From Gymnogyps californianus (Eukaryota > Chordata > Aves > Accipitriformes > Cathartidae), in NCBI RefSeq assembly GCF_018139145.2, contig NW_026114246.1, positions 806,001 to 870,000 on the forward strand: a stretch of DNA of 64,000 nucleotides, in the 5' to 3' direction. Shown piece after piece: positions 1-11,299 of the stretch. The position numbers were made by a program, and so were the translations under genes. The notes below the pieces were generated by a model. That model saw only the letters and a program-made list of their open reading frames with translations, made no database searches and had not been told where the DNA came from. The first letter of the stretch is position 1. The number at the start of each line of letters is the position of its first letter.

Positions 1-443
1 CCTCTTCCTAACTAAATCTCAAATGCCAATGTCAGGAGCAGGCAATTCCAAAGTGTCAGAAGTCAAGCAAGTGGGGCAGAAGGCCAGCTTGTCTGAGTAG
101 GGATCTTCTTCTAGAACTTAGGTGGAAAAGGAAAGTGTACGGACATTGGAAGCAAGGACAGGCGATGCGGGAGGACTACAGAGATGCTGTTCGCCACTGT
201 AGGGAGAAAATTTGTGTGGCCAAAGCTCAATTAGAGTTCAAGCTGACCAGCACTGTGAAGGACAGCAAAAAGGGCTTTTAAAAATGTGTTAACAGCAAAA
301 GGAGGATCAGAGATAACATTGGTCCGTTACTTGATGAGGTCGGTCACCTCACAAATAGGGACATAGACAAAGCAGAGACGTTAAATGCCTTCTTTGCCTC
401 TGTCTTCAACACCAATGATGGGCCCTGGGACCCCCGGAGCCCT

Positions 444-926
444 GTGTTGGAAGACCGTGACTGGGGGGATGATAAACTCCCAGCCGACTCTGAACTTGTT
501 CAAGACTTGCTGCTCCAGCTGGATGCGCATAAATCTATGGGGCCTGATGGGATTCATCCCAGGGTACTGAAAGAGCTGGCCGATGTCATCGTGGGACCTC
601 TCTCCATCATTTTTCAACGGTCTTGGGAGTCTGGAGAGGACCCAGTCGACTGGAAGCTGGCAAATGTTGTCCCAATTGTCAAGAAGGGTAAGAAGGAAGA
701 CCCTGGTAATTATGGGCCTGTCAGTCTCACTTCAGTGCCTGGTAAAATTATGGAGAAGGTTATTCTGGGAGTTATTGAAAAACACTTGAGAGACAATGCA
801 GCCATTGGTCATAGCCAGCACAGGTTCACGAGGGGAAAGTCCTGCTTAACTAACTTAATTTCCTTTTATGACAAGGTCACCCACCTAGTTGACCAAGGGA
901 AGCCAGTAGATGTGGGGCTTTTTTGA
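444..926 (+). pseudogene. CR1 reverse transcriptase, N-terminal part, frameshifted
   Basis: The 160-codon frame carries early RT-domain features: a KSMGPDGIHPRVLKEL block, WKLANVVPIVKKG, and RFTRGKSCLTNL. Typical CR1 RT continues directly into a phenylalanine-aspartate block, but here the frame ends just after VDVG. The continuation lies in another frame starting at about 910. A one-base change in the G/T-rich stretch around 915-925 explains this. The frame has no start codon of its own and is an internal piece of CR1 ORF2. Confidence 0.9.
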
Positions 927-1974
927 TTTTAGCAAAGCTTTTGATACTGTCTCTCACAGTATCCTTCTGGACAAAATGTCCAGCATGCAGCTAGACAAGT
1001 CCATAATACATTGGGTGAGCAATTGGCTGACAGGTCAGGCTCAAAGAGTTATAGTAAATGGGGTTACATCAGGTTGGCGGCCAGTCACCAGTGGGGTTCC
1101 CCAGGGCTCGATTTTAGGGCCAGTGCTCTTTAATGTTTTTATAAATGATCTGGACGAAGGAATCGAATGTACATTAAGTAAGTTTGCCAATGATACTCAA
1201 TTAGGAGGAGCTGTGGACTCCCTCGAGGGTAGAGAGGCCTTACAGAGAGGTCTGGATAGACTAGAGAGCTGGGCAGTCACCAACCGTATGAAATTTAACA
1301 AGAGCAAGTGCCGGATTCTCCACCTGGGACAGGGTAATCCTGGTTATATGTACAAATTGGGGGACAAGAGGCTGGAGAGCAGCCCCGCAGAAAGAGATCT
1401 GGGGGTTTGGGTTGATGGCAAGTTGAATATGAGTCAACAGTGTGCCCTGGCAGCCAAAAGGGCCAACCGTGTCCTGGGGTGCATCAAGCACAGCATAGCT
1501 AGCCGGTCGAGGGAGGTGATTGTCCCACTCTACGCTGCACTGGTGCAGCTCCACCTCGAGTACTGTGTGCAGTTTTGGGCACCTCAATATAAGGAGATCA
1601 AACTATTAGAGTGTGTCCAGAGGAGGGTGACCAAGTTGGTGAAAGGCCTCGAGGGCAAGACTTATGAGGAGCGGCTGAGGTCACTTGGCTTGTTCAGCTT
1701 GGAGAAGAGAAGGCTGAGGGGTGACCTCATCGCAGTCTACAACTTCCTCAAGGAGGGCAGTGGAGGGGGAGGTGCTGATCTCCTCTCTCTGGTGACCAAC
1801 GATAGGACACGAGGAAATGGAATGAAGCTGCATCCAGGGAAGTTCAGATTGGACATCAGGAAAAGGTTCTTCACTGAGAGGGTGGTCGGTCACTGGAACA
1901 GGCTTCCCAGAGAAGTGGTCACGGCACCAAGTCTGTCAGAGTTCAAGGAGCGTCTGGACAATGCTCTTTCTTAG
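910..1974 (+). pseudogene. CR1 reverse transcriptase, catalytic and C-terminal part
   Basis: The 354-codon frame contains the RT blocks [26 protein letters not shown] and FINDLD, followed by the catalytic box as FANDTQLGG. It then runs through the CR1 C-terminal region with [31 protein letters not shown] and [10 protein letters not shown], ending at a stop next to the CR1 3' tail. The second aspartate of the catalytic pair is asparagine, which should abolish polymerase activity. The apparent start codon is internal to ORF2 and is not a real start. Confidence 0.92.
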
Positions 1975-2132
1975 TCATATGGTTTAGTTTTAGGTAGCCC
2001 TGCGAGGAGCAGGGAGTTGGACTCGATGATCCTTATGGGTCCCTTCCAACTCGAGATATTCTATGATTCTGTGATTCTATGAGACTTCTCCCCATGCTAG
2101 CTTAAGGCTGTGGTTCAGTTGCTCTGTGCTTA

Positions 2133-2249
2133 TTCAGCCAAACATTCAAGCATGCGGTTAACTTTTGGGCACGTGATTCAGTCCCTGGGACTCTGGTGGG
2201 ACTAAATCATGTGCTTAACTTTTAATTTGTGCTGAAGCGCTTTGTTGAA
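2133..2249. repeat. Palindromic MITE-like ancient repeat (imperfect hairpin)
   Basis: Arms at 2133-2185 and 2198-2249 are imperfect inverted repeats with a 12-base spacer. Matching pieces include TTCAG versus TTCAA at the outer ends, a shared GTTAA core, GCACGTGATTCAGTCCC versus GCACATGATTTAGTCCC, and the loop-proximal GTCCC/GGGAC. The motif of GTGCTTAACTTT with CACGTGA around a short loop resembles a dispersed palindromic repeat common in sauropsid genomes. I cannot name the family without a repeat library. Confidence 0.65.
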
Positions 2250-4919
2250 CAGGAAGTTCAGGGAGTTAGTCCACTGAAATCACTACCTCCAGAGTCACTA
2301 AAAACAGAGAAAGGAGAGAAGAACCAGGCCTGCTCTTTCCCTTTTGGCTGAATCTGTTAATGCCAGCAAAAGTTGGGATACTTAAAAAAAAAACCAAGCA
2401 ACACACTTGTTTCAACATTATTTATGGGATAACAGAAACCAGGACAGGAGACCACCATTAAGCAACTGCCTATCTTAAAAGACACTGCATAAAAAGGCCA
2501 ACTATGATATTGACCCTGGTTTTCTTCTCCCATCACTGCAAAATTGTCATAAATGCTGACATTAGAGGTGCTGCTCCATTATGCCAGAAAAAGGAGAATT
2601 GGGACTGATCTTTATGATCATCTACTTAGAGCAATTCATGTTGTTGATCACATAAGCATCCAAACATTTATTTTTTATTTATAAACAACCCAACCCTTTT
2701 CCAACTCACTTCCTGGTAAAAAGGCAGTATTTAAGCCACAGAAATCCTTTGTATCATGTGTGGTGCTCATTATTCTGATGCCTATTGTATACTGAATGCT
2801 TTGTTTCAAGCTTGCAGAGGTCGTTCTGGGATGCTTCCCCACAATGTTACTGTGGCTGTGTTTAACAAGCACTTAAAATTCAGAGCATGTATTTGTAGCA
2901 AAAATGAGAGTATGTGGCTGTATGTCAAGTGCTATTGAAAATCGCAGCCTCCCCCAATGCTGGGGGGAGGAAATTTCTGCAATTATCAGCAGGAAACTTC
3001 TGGAAGCCTGAAATAATAAGAGGAATAATAGAAATCTAAGTGTGATTTAGGAATGTAAATACTTTTCCATTCCAGTATTGGGTATCTGTAAATAGTTTAG
3101 TTTCAGAATTTTTTTAAAAGTTCCAGAAATATGACTATTTATTTCAGAGTTGCTGGGAAGCAGTAGTCAAATACCTCTTGCTCTGGTGTGATGCAAAATT
3201 CTGCCTGTTTACATAAATTGTAAGGTTATTAATGTGAAAGCCACACTCTCTCAAGCCGGCCAGCTTGAGAAAATCCCAGTTAGCAGCCCTTGGGACATAT
3301 TAATTTTACGTCCCTTAAGAACAACAGGAAATACAGTGGTGTTTTCTAGAGGCTGAGTTTTATACAGACCCACTGTGTGCATCACCCACAGCAGCACAAT
3401 CCACAAAAATTTATGGTCTTCATTCTAGCATTCACTCAGCAGTTGGCTTGTAAATCATTGAGCCCTGGGTACGTCCTTTACCTCTGTCTTCAGATGGGAG
3501 ATAACAATATGCTCACTGTGATGCACTCTAAGTGAAAATTTCAGTATCCTTTCCTCCTTCATGGGTGTCTAGGAATCTCACTGTATAATTTGCTGGTGTA
3601 CCCCCTTATCGGGTTCAGAAGTAAACATCAGATGACTGTGTGTGATAATTACTGTGCCTGCTGCATTTTATTGACTCATTTTAATAGTAGGAATTGCATC
3701 ATTTGTAAAAACAAGTCACTTTTTCCCCCTCTCAGAATTCCTATAAAAAGTTCAATGATTTAGAGTCCACCGCCTTCACTTTCATAATTTCTACAAATGC
3801 ATTAACACTGAATTTTATAATGTGTTGCATAGGGAAATTATAGGACTGTTTCTAGATTGGCAATGGAACCATTCAGTTGTCACAGAATAGCAGTGTGATG
3901 CTGACATTAATTTCCAATAGCTGAAGTTGTGCTCTTCTTGAGATGAAATGGAGGGATACTTGCATCTGTAACCCCAAAAACTTCAGCTGTGAGAGATGCA
4001 GCATTAGACTATCCCGATTCTGGCCTCAATTACTTAATAAAACTATGCCTGGTTTAAATAATTTTGTATCATCTGGTTCCTGGAGATTTCACATAATGGA
4101 AAAACTGACAGCAGACTAATTTCTGCAAATACAATTTTTTTTCCTCATAAAGTGGCCTCACATACAGTACTGCAAAGGTAACATGCAACGAAGAGTGCTC
4201 TTTGCCTACTAGATAAATCAAAGCCTGTCAATAATTGGATTCAGACTCCACCATCCCTGCCTCCCATTCCTGTTGCACATACTAGACCTTGAGGTAGATG
4301 GGACCATTTGGAACAAACCAAACTGCAGGAAGAATAGTCAAATAAAGCAAACTTTACCAAATCCCATCAGGTAGCATAAGGGTATGTGGAAGGTGAGAGT
4401 ATCTGCTTCATTAAGGTTATCCAGTCAAGGACCTTTCAATGTAAATGTGATAATATATAAAGGTGGAAGTGATAAACAAAACCTCAGAGACACAAACCTG
4501 ATAGATGAGGGATAATGGAGATAATGCCAAAGACCAAAAGTCTCCAGTCACTAATTGATGGGTCATTAAGAAACTCTGGGCACAGCTTTGGAGAGGGCCA
4601 ACCTGGACTTTGTAATGGATAAAAAGGGGGAAACAGGAGGAACATGAGGATTTGGAATATTTGAGACAGTCTTGTGGGACTATGCAAAATTTATTAAGGA
4701 ATGTTTAGGGGAAGGGAATTGGGGAAGAACAAAGTGGGGACTGGACAGAAAGGGGTATTAAGGGACCGGTCACATGTAAAATGAGGCTGTCAGTACACAT
4801 GTCTGAGCCCTGCTCCTGATCCCCGCAGTCTCTCCTGCCTTCTGATTTAATCCTTTCTTAACTATCTCTCTGCATAATCTCACTTTCTATCCCGTGTGTG
4901 TGTTTGAGGGCTGCAAGGA
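2250..4919. other. Intergenic, nothing recognised
   Basis: AT-rich unique-looking DNA. Only short random reading frames with no family resemblance are present, and no exon-like conserved frame or recognisable repeat was seen. Confidence 0.6.
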
Positions 4920-5079
4920 CTAGGTGCCAGCTATGGGGGGGACCAGCAGGAGTGGATTTGGTGCCAGCTACTGGAGTCATAGCAAGGGTGTAGGTGCCCC
5001 TGGTGGTGTAATCTACTGAGCAAGTGAGGGTCCCAGTGCCAGCTGGCGAATGCACATGAGCTTGTGAACCCAGAGAGTG

Positions 5080-5121
<42 letters not shown>

Positions 5122-5140
5122 CTGCACTAGTGACCTCCTG
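4920..5140 (+). repeat. Repeat DNA with (GT)n microsatellite
   Basis: A G-rich stretch with GTGCCAGCTACTGGAG at 4961-4976, GAGCAAGTGAG near 5017, a pure GT run at 5082-5120 (about 19 units) and CACTAG at 5125. A related segment lies in the opposite orientation at 17040-17175. The reading frames that cross it consist of His-Thr runs produced by the microsatellite and are not genes. Confidence 0.7.
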
Positions 5141-8100
5141 TCTCTGCCAGCCCAAGAGGAGAGGGGGTTTGGCTGCCTGTGCTTGTGTGTTACATGGTGG
5201 TGGTGCAGGTGGGTGCTGCTGAAGGCAGCACCTTGCCTGTGTGACAGGACAGTCAAGTGAAAAGGAAGTTGCAGCCAAAGGGTGGGATTACGGTTTGTAT
5301 TTACAGCTCTTGCTCAATAGAAGAGGTTGAGCTAGCAGCAGTTATTAGTTGATTTATCACTTCAGATACTTGGCCCTGGGCTAGAGCCCACAGTTGGGGT
5401 GTCAATTTTAGATGTAAGGCCTGATTGAGGCCTTTATCCTCTCTGTATGGGGACTGATCTGGAACGTCCAGTCACATCAGCTTTGACAAACCACCCACCT
5501 CAACATCTTTCCAACATGTCCAAGTTCCCTGAACCTCATTTCATTCTGTCTTGCCCTGCTTCATTGCTGTGGCTTTTGCTTTTTCAGTGAGGTTCATGTA
5601 CTGATCATACCATTCTGCAGTGGAACGAGCAGATGCTCACATTTCTTCTTCTCTTGGTGGCGTGGCTACATGAAGCAAAAAGCACTGAGTGTTTTCCAAC
5701 ACATTTCTTTCTTTGGGTTTTAAATTCAACCACTGCAGAAATTAATATAAGACATTGCTACAAAGTCTTATGCTTTCCAAAAAGCATTCTGCAAGGATAG
5801 AGTATTGGATAACAAGCTGCAGTAAACTTATGTGGAGGGTGTTTAGTTTCCTCTTGGATGAACTTTACAGCTGCTGTGTATTTTGGAGCATTACTAAAAC
5901 ATACATTATAAAGAGAAACTGATGGAATGTAGGTTGATTTATTGTATTTAGCTGTATATTTTTTTTTGTCTCTAGAACAGAGTTGTCTGTTACTTTGTAA
6001 AAAACATCTTTTGCTCTGCAAGATCTACCCTCACACTTCGTACAATGGCATATTGACCATCTTTTTATTAAAACTTTGTATTTTTACTGACAGTGTAAGA
6101 ATGAGGTAATGAGTTGGTTTAACTGTGACAGCTATTATCAGAATGAAATCAATGGTGCAGAAATAGTGGTTACTAACATAATGCATAGCAAGTGTTTGCA
6201 TCCTAACTTTCCTTTTAATGGCATCCGAGAATACGGCTTCAAATTTGGATGCACTTCAGTTACAGAATAAATATTCTTATTCGCTCTGAAGAACTACAGG
6301 CCTGTCCCTCCGAGAAAATGCTTAAGATCTCAGAGGAAAAGCTTTAAGATGATAATGGACAGAAGGACTGACTTCAAAAAGATTTTGTATAGAGGTAGGA
6401 AATAACCATTACCCATCCTCTCCAAAATTCTGTGTATGTTTAGTGCTAACTGTAAAATTGTTTTCCTGCAGTTTAAAGCTGAATAAAATTCCCAGTGAAG
6501 TCAGTCAATAAGCACCACTGTGTCAAATCCAAAGAAGTAAAAGTAAATATTATTTCTGCCTGTCCAGGTCAGAGTACTTTACTTTTAAGATAAGCTGCTT
6601 AGAACCTTCATTTTTATTCATAAAATTCCCCAAGGAAAATCCTTCCAAGCACACTTTCAGCTCCTTAATTCAGAGGGAAACATTATGCATAGCTTAGAGC
6701 TGATGCACATTTCCCTTGCTGGTTTCCTGCAAGCCTCTCAGTTCCTTCAGGGATCATTCATGTTACAGCATATTCTATACCTGGTTTGTTAATCACACAG
6801 ATAATAAGGAAGAATATTAGGATCTATCTGAAATGTGAATATTTTATCACAAATTCCAAGCACTCATTGAAGTGTTTGCTACCCAGTAAGGCACTCAGTG
6901 GAAAGATTTTGCTAAACTGTGATTAACTGCTCAACTAAGGCCTGAAAGTCCTTCCCTGAAAAGGTTGTGGTGCCAGTGAGCTCGAGTGTCAGATCTGGCT
7001 GCCTCTAAACAGATGCCTGTCATCACTTTCAGATTTCCTGGCTTTTAAACCAAATTCTTAGAGCATTGCCAGTGCACTGCAGCATGTCATCGTTGGAAGG
7101 AGTCCAGCAGCAATTTAGCTTTAAGCATAACAAAGGCAGGAAGCAGGGAACATAGGCACTACATATTTCTAAGCCTGCCGAAACATGCTTCCATAGATGT
7201 GTTGTTGAACAACAGGGGAGTATTGCTGAAAACATTGATAAGTGACCTTTAAGGGGAAAGTTAGTGTTACTTGTAACAGGAGCTGAAACCCTTCCTTTTA
7301 AAATATAAATCATTGCCATTAATTTGGCCAGTTACTTTTGTAGATGTGTTTCAAGGCTGCATTTGTGTTTTGTATCCCATCACTGAGTTATTCTCCCTTT
7401 GCATGCCTGGTATGTAGATGGAATCTGTTTCACTGCTTTTGCTGATTAGATAACAAAACAGACTGTAATGAAAATTATAAAGCTAAAGGCTATTTGTAAG
7501 AGCTGGTTGAAATCTTTCCAATGAATATTTCAACAGGATTTCATCTAAGAAAGATCTGCTTTCATAAAATATTCCCAAGCAATGTAATTACAGATTTTTT
7601 TCTTCAGGGTGAGTATTGAAAAAAACTCTCTTCTATATGTACATTTTGATATGCAAATATTTTCAAAATATATAAGAATACAGTTTCATCTGTTTCATAA
7701 CTAACCCCATCTTTTTAATTCTGTGAAAAGTTTCTTCTATAGTTTATTCTCAAGAAAAATACTTCCTGAGGACTGTTTTTAATTCCACTTCCCTTTGCCT
7801 TGCCATCTGCATTTACTTGAAAAGCATAGGGTGAACTGAAATTTATTTGTAATATTGAAGATTGCTCTGCTCTAGTTAAAGCTTTTTAAACTCTTGCTCT
7901 TTCATTTTAACTAGTTTTTCTGCTTTGTCATCTTGGCTTATATCTTTTTGCTGAGGAATGAGGTTGTTCTTTTTCAGGGCCTGTTCTACATTCAATACTT
8001 GAAGCAGGGAAAAAGTAGCATGGCTTAAGCACTAAACAGAGACTGCTCTCCACAGCCTCTTTATCTTTGCAATCAGTTGAGAAGCCAGCATTATTAAAGA

Positions 8101-8419
8101 ATGATAAATCTGTCCTGGGCTGCTAGTATAAAAGTTATATCAAAAAAGCTATATTTTAGAATAAGTTATTCCTGGAGACAAAGTTTGAGTTCCAAACTCC
8201 AAAACAAACTTTCTGTCTATCATGCTGGCTGTTTCAATGAACCTCTGTGCCTTAGCCTCCATCTATAAAATGAAAATTGTCACACTTCCCTACCACACAC
8301 AGCTATAGCATGGAAGCATTCATGATGTTTCTGGGAACCTCAGGTATTGCAATAATGTTGGAAATGAACAAGAGAAAGAAAAAGATATGACTCTTCCCTT
8401 TCTATGCCAGAAACAGCAG
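5141..8419. other. Intergenic, nothing recognised
   Basis: AT-rich sequence with only short, unrecognised reading frames. No repeat or exon was identified. Confidence 0.6.
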
Positions 8420-9023
8420 TGTCCTGGTTTCGGCTGGGACAGAGTTAATTCTCTTCTTAGTAGCTGGTACAGTGCTGGGTTTTGGATTTAGTGTGAGAAT
8501 AATGTTGATAACACGCTGATGTTTTAGTTGTTGCTAAGTAGCGCTTATCTTAAGCCAAGGACTTTTCAGTCTCCCATGCTCTGCCAGCAAGCAGGTGGGC
8601 AAGAAGCTGGGAGGGAGCACAGCCAGGGCAGCTGACCTGAACTAGCCAAAGGGGTATTCCATACCATGGAACGTCATGCCCAGTATATAAACAGGGGGGA
8701 GTTGGCCGGGAGGCGCGGATCACGGCTCGGGAACTAACTGGGCATCGGTCAGCGGGTGGTGAGCAATTGCATTGTGCATCACTGTTTTTTTTTTTCTTTT
8801 CCCCCCCTTCCTTTTTTTGTTATATTCCTTTTCATTACTATTATTATATTTCATTATTACTATTGTTAGTATTATATTTTACTTTAGTTATTAAACTGTT
8901 CTTATCTCAACCCACGAGTTTTACTTTTTTTTCCTTTGCTTTCCTCCTCCTGACCCCACTGGGAGGGGGAAGGGGGAAGCGGCTGCGTGGTGCTTAGTTG
9001 CTGACTGGGGTTAAACCACGACA
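8420..9023 (+). mobile_element. Solo LTR, group A copy 1 (ERV)
   Basis: A 604-bp LTR starting TGTCCTGGTTTCGG and ending TTAAACCACGACA, flanked by a perfect 5-bp duplication AGCAG (8415-8419 and 9024-9028). It has a TATATAAA box at 8684-8691, a T-run plus (ATT)-rich tract at 8785-8870, and an ATTAAA polyadenylation signal at 8890-8895. The TG...CA ends and 5-bp duplication fit an ERVL-like (class III) element. No internal retroviral sequence follows, so this is a recombined solo LTR. Confidence 0.95.
8657..8691 (+). promoter_or_regulatory. LTR group A core promoter: palindrome plus TATA box
   Basis: An inverted repeat TTCCATACCATGGAA (8657-8671) is followed by ACGTCA, then CAG and TATATAAA (8684-8691). 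The same block recurs in all undeleted group A copies. The TATA box position agrees with an LTR U3 promoter; which factor binds the palindrome is not known from the sequence. Confidence 0.7.
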
Positions 9024-9914
9024 AGCAGGAATAATTCTACTTCATTCTAAGGCAGTTGAGCTTCTGAATTTCTAGTGTTTATCAGATTTGCATTTTGATG
9101 GCTACCTGATTATTTGTTAGAACTAGGAAATAGCCAGAGATGCCTGTGTGCTATCTTTGCTTGGTCAAAGGTTGATTTTATCTGAGGATATTCTTGAACC
9201 ACAAGACTTGTCTGAGCATTCTGAGCTGTAGACAAATTCAGATCCAGTGTCAGTCTTTAAATTTGTGGTTAAACCTGATTGTTGAGGACTGAATCAAAAT
9301 CTAAGCTCCTGGTGTTATAGATCTTTATTTATTGAATTAGTTCAGTACTATAATAGTGACAACTCTCACATTGTGCAAAGATTACAGGTCTCTCAAATGG
9401 CCATAATATATAATGGGACTGGAGCTGAGTTTCTTAGCCCAAATGTTTCAACCATTATAAATACACAACACAGAAAAAAAAAAAGCCAAATTATTTCTAA
9501 TGCTCAGGATTGAGATCAGAAGGATACTTGAAACAGGCCTAATGTGCTGTAGTTGAGAATTACTAAGGTAAATTGATACATTATGTGTGTTATTGAAAAG
9601 ATTATTTCACACTTCAAATATAAGTGCATTTTTTGGAAGTTCTATTGATTTATGCAATAACAGCTGCTCCTGAAACTTTCTCTGCTAATGACTCATCAGG
9701 ATACACACTCAGGGAAGAGCAGAGACAGAAATGATGTTGTGTCTGGAAAGGTGAAGGCAAGTTACTGAGAGAGATGCAGGCAATGGGATGTCACCACATC
9801 CATCAGTTGGTGACAAGGTGCTCTTTACATAGGATACACACAGTGTGCGGGAAAGGATATGGTGCCTCTTCTCCACCAGGGTATCTTAGAAATGCACTGG
9901 GCAATATGGGCAAT
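9024..9914. other. Spacer between two inverted group A LTRs
   Basis: No gene or repeat was recognised in these 891 bp. They lie between two oppositely oriented copies of the same LTR. Confidence 0.6.
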
Positions 9915-10528
9915 TGTCATGGTTTAACCCCAGTCAACAGCCAAGCACCACGCAGCCGCTCCCTCACTCCCCGTCCCCCCCCTGCTCCCAGTGGGATGGG
10001 GAGGAGAATCAGAAAAGAAGGTAGAACTCATGGGTTGAGATAAGAACAGTCTAATAACTAAAGTAAAATATAATACTAACAATAATAATAATGAAATATA
10101 ATAATAATAATAATAGTAATGAAAAGGAATATAACAACAAAAAAAGAAGAGGGAAAAAAAGGGAAAAAACCCCCCAGTGATGCACAATGCAATTGCTCAC
10201 CACCCGCTGACTGATGCCAGAGCCGCGATCTGCACCTCCCAGCCAACTCCCCCCTGTTTATATACTGGGCATGACGTTCCATGGTATGGAATACCCCTTT
10301 GGCTAGTTCGGGTCAGCTGCCCTGGCTATGCTCCCTCCCAGCTTCTTGCACACCTGCTTGCTGGCAGAGCATGGGAAACTGAAAAGTCCTTAACTTAGGA
10401 TAAGCACTACTTAGCAACAACTAAAACATCAGTGTGTTATCAACATTATTCTCACACTAAATCCAAAACCCAGCACTGTACCAGCTACTAAGAAGAAAAT
10501 TAACTCTATCCCAGCCGAAACCAGGACA
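9915..10528 (-). mobile_element. Solo LTR, group A copy 2 (ERV)
   Basis: Reverse-strand copy of the group A LTR. On the + strand it starts TGTCATGGTTTAACC and ends AACCAGGACA. The flanks GCAAT and ACAAT match at 4 of 5 bases, fitting a slightly mutated 5-bp duplication. The (AAT)n tract is at about 10080-10120. It forms a large inverted pair with the copy at 8420-9023. Confidence 0.93.
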
Positions 10529-11299
10529 ACAATCAACCAAACAGTGGAGTATTTTTCCTCCTTGGTAGGGTGGTCTTTTATGTAAGTAAATCAGTAATTC
10601 TTATGATGCATCTCTAGAGCTATAGTTTTAGCCTGCTGCTAGGTAAGACTCATCTCTGACTGCTGAGCTACAGCTCACTGTTGCCTCCCTTGTGCTGTCT
10701 GGGAGAGCTGAATTGTCCAACTGGGAGATCAGGTGAGTGTCAGAACTAGGACAAGGGAAGGGACAAAAGCAGCCACCAGGCACGCCAGAGACAGAGGAGG
10801 GGAGCGAGATTTCCTCTTTGACAGGGATGAGCTGTTAGATCTGCTCACCCCATTTCGTGAAACCACACCCTCAAGCTGCTATTCAGCAAAGCAGCTAAGC
10901 ACATGCTTCAGTGCTTAACTTAAACCCGTGACACCTTGAGCATAAGGGGACAGATCTAGTGTCCTTGGTTACTGTTTTCAACATGGCACATTTCTAAAAG
11001 AGCTAGCTTTTTTGTCACAAAGTGTTGACAAGATTTTGTCACTTTTTAAAAAGATTTGGCTCCCATATAGGAACTCTGACTGGGAACATATGTTGGAGTC
11101 AAATGGCTGGACTTAATTGGCCTGCTTATAGGAATGCTTTAACATTTAAAAGGGTTGGATTTCAGTAATTACTCAAGAGAAAGAATGTGTAGATTTTAGG
11201 TGTTGTAGATACCAGTTAGCTTAGCTCTGTGTTCACCACTGGCCATATGTCGTCCACTCACCAGTGTCATCAACAATCCCATGGAAATTACAGAATCTG
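10529..11299. other. Intergenic with a possible half-copy of the palindromic repeat
   Basis: Mostly unrecognised. Bases about 10870-10925 (TTCAGCAAAGCAGCTAAGCA, then TGCTTCAGTGCTTAACTT) resemble one arm of the palindromic repeat seen at 2133-2249. The match is short and degenerate. Confidence 0.4.

Larger units (their letters stand above)
1..2081 (+). mobile_element. CR1 LINE, 3' half, degraded (5' end outside window)
   Basis: This is a non-LTR retrotransposon of the CR1 family, which copies itself by target-primed reverse transcription. The stretch from base 1 to about 440 reads in pieces as the region between endonuclease and reverse transcriptase. Bases 444-1974 carry the RT and C-terminal region. 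The element ends with the CR1-type tail (GATTCTATGA motifs at about 2057-2081), so its 3' end is real; its 5' part is cut by the window edge. It is broken: there is a stop near 280 in a shortened T-run, and a frameshift near 920 separates two reading frames. The RT active-site box, normally FADD in CR1, reads FAND at about 1182-1193. It is a dead copy. Confidence 0.95.

Noticed and set aside
4858..5278. Two overlapping - strand frames rich in His-Thr repeats
   Set aside because: They are produced by the GT microsatellite at 5082-5120 and have no domain or exon context.
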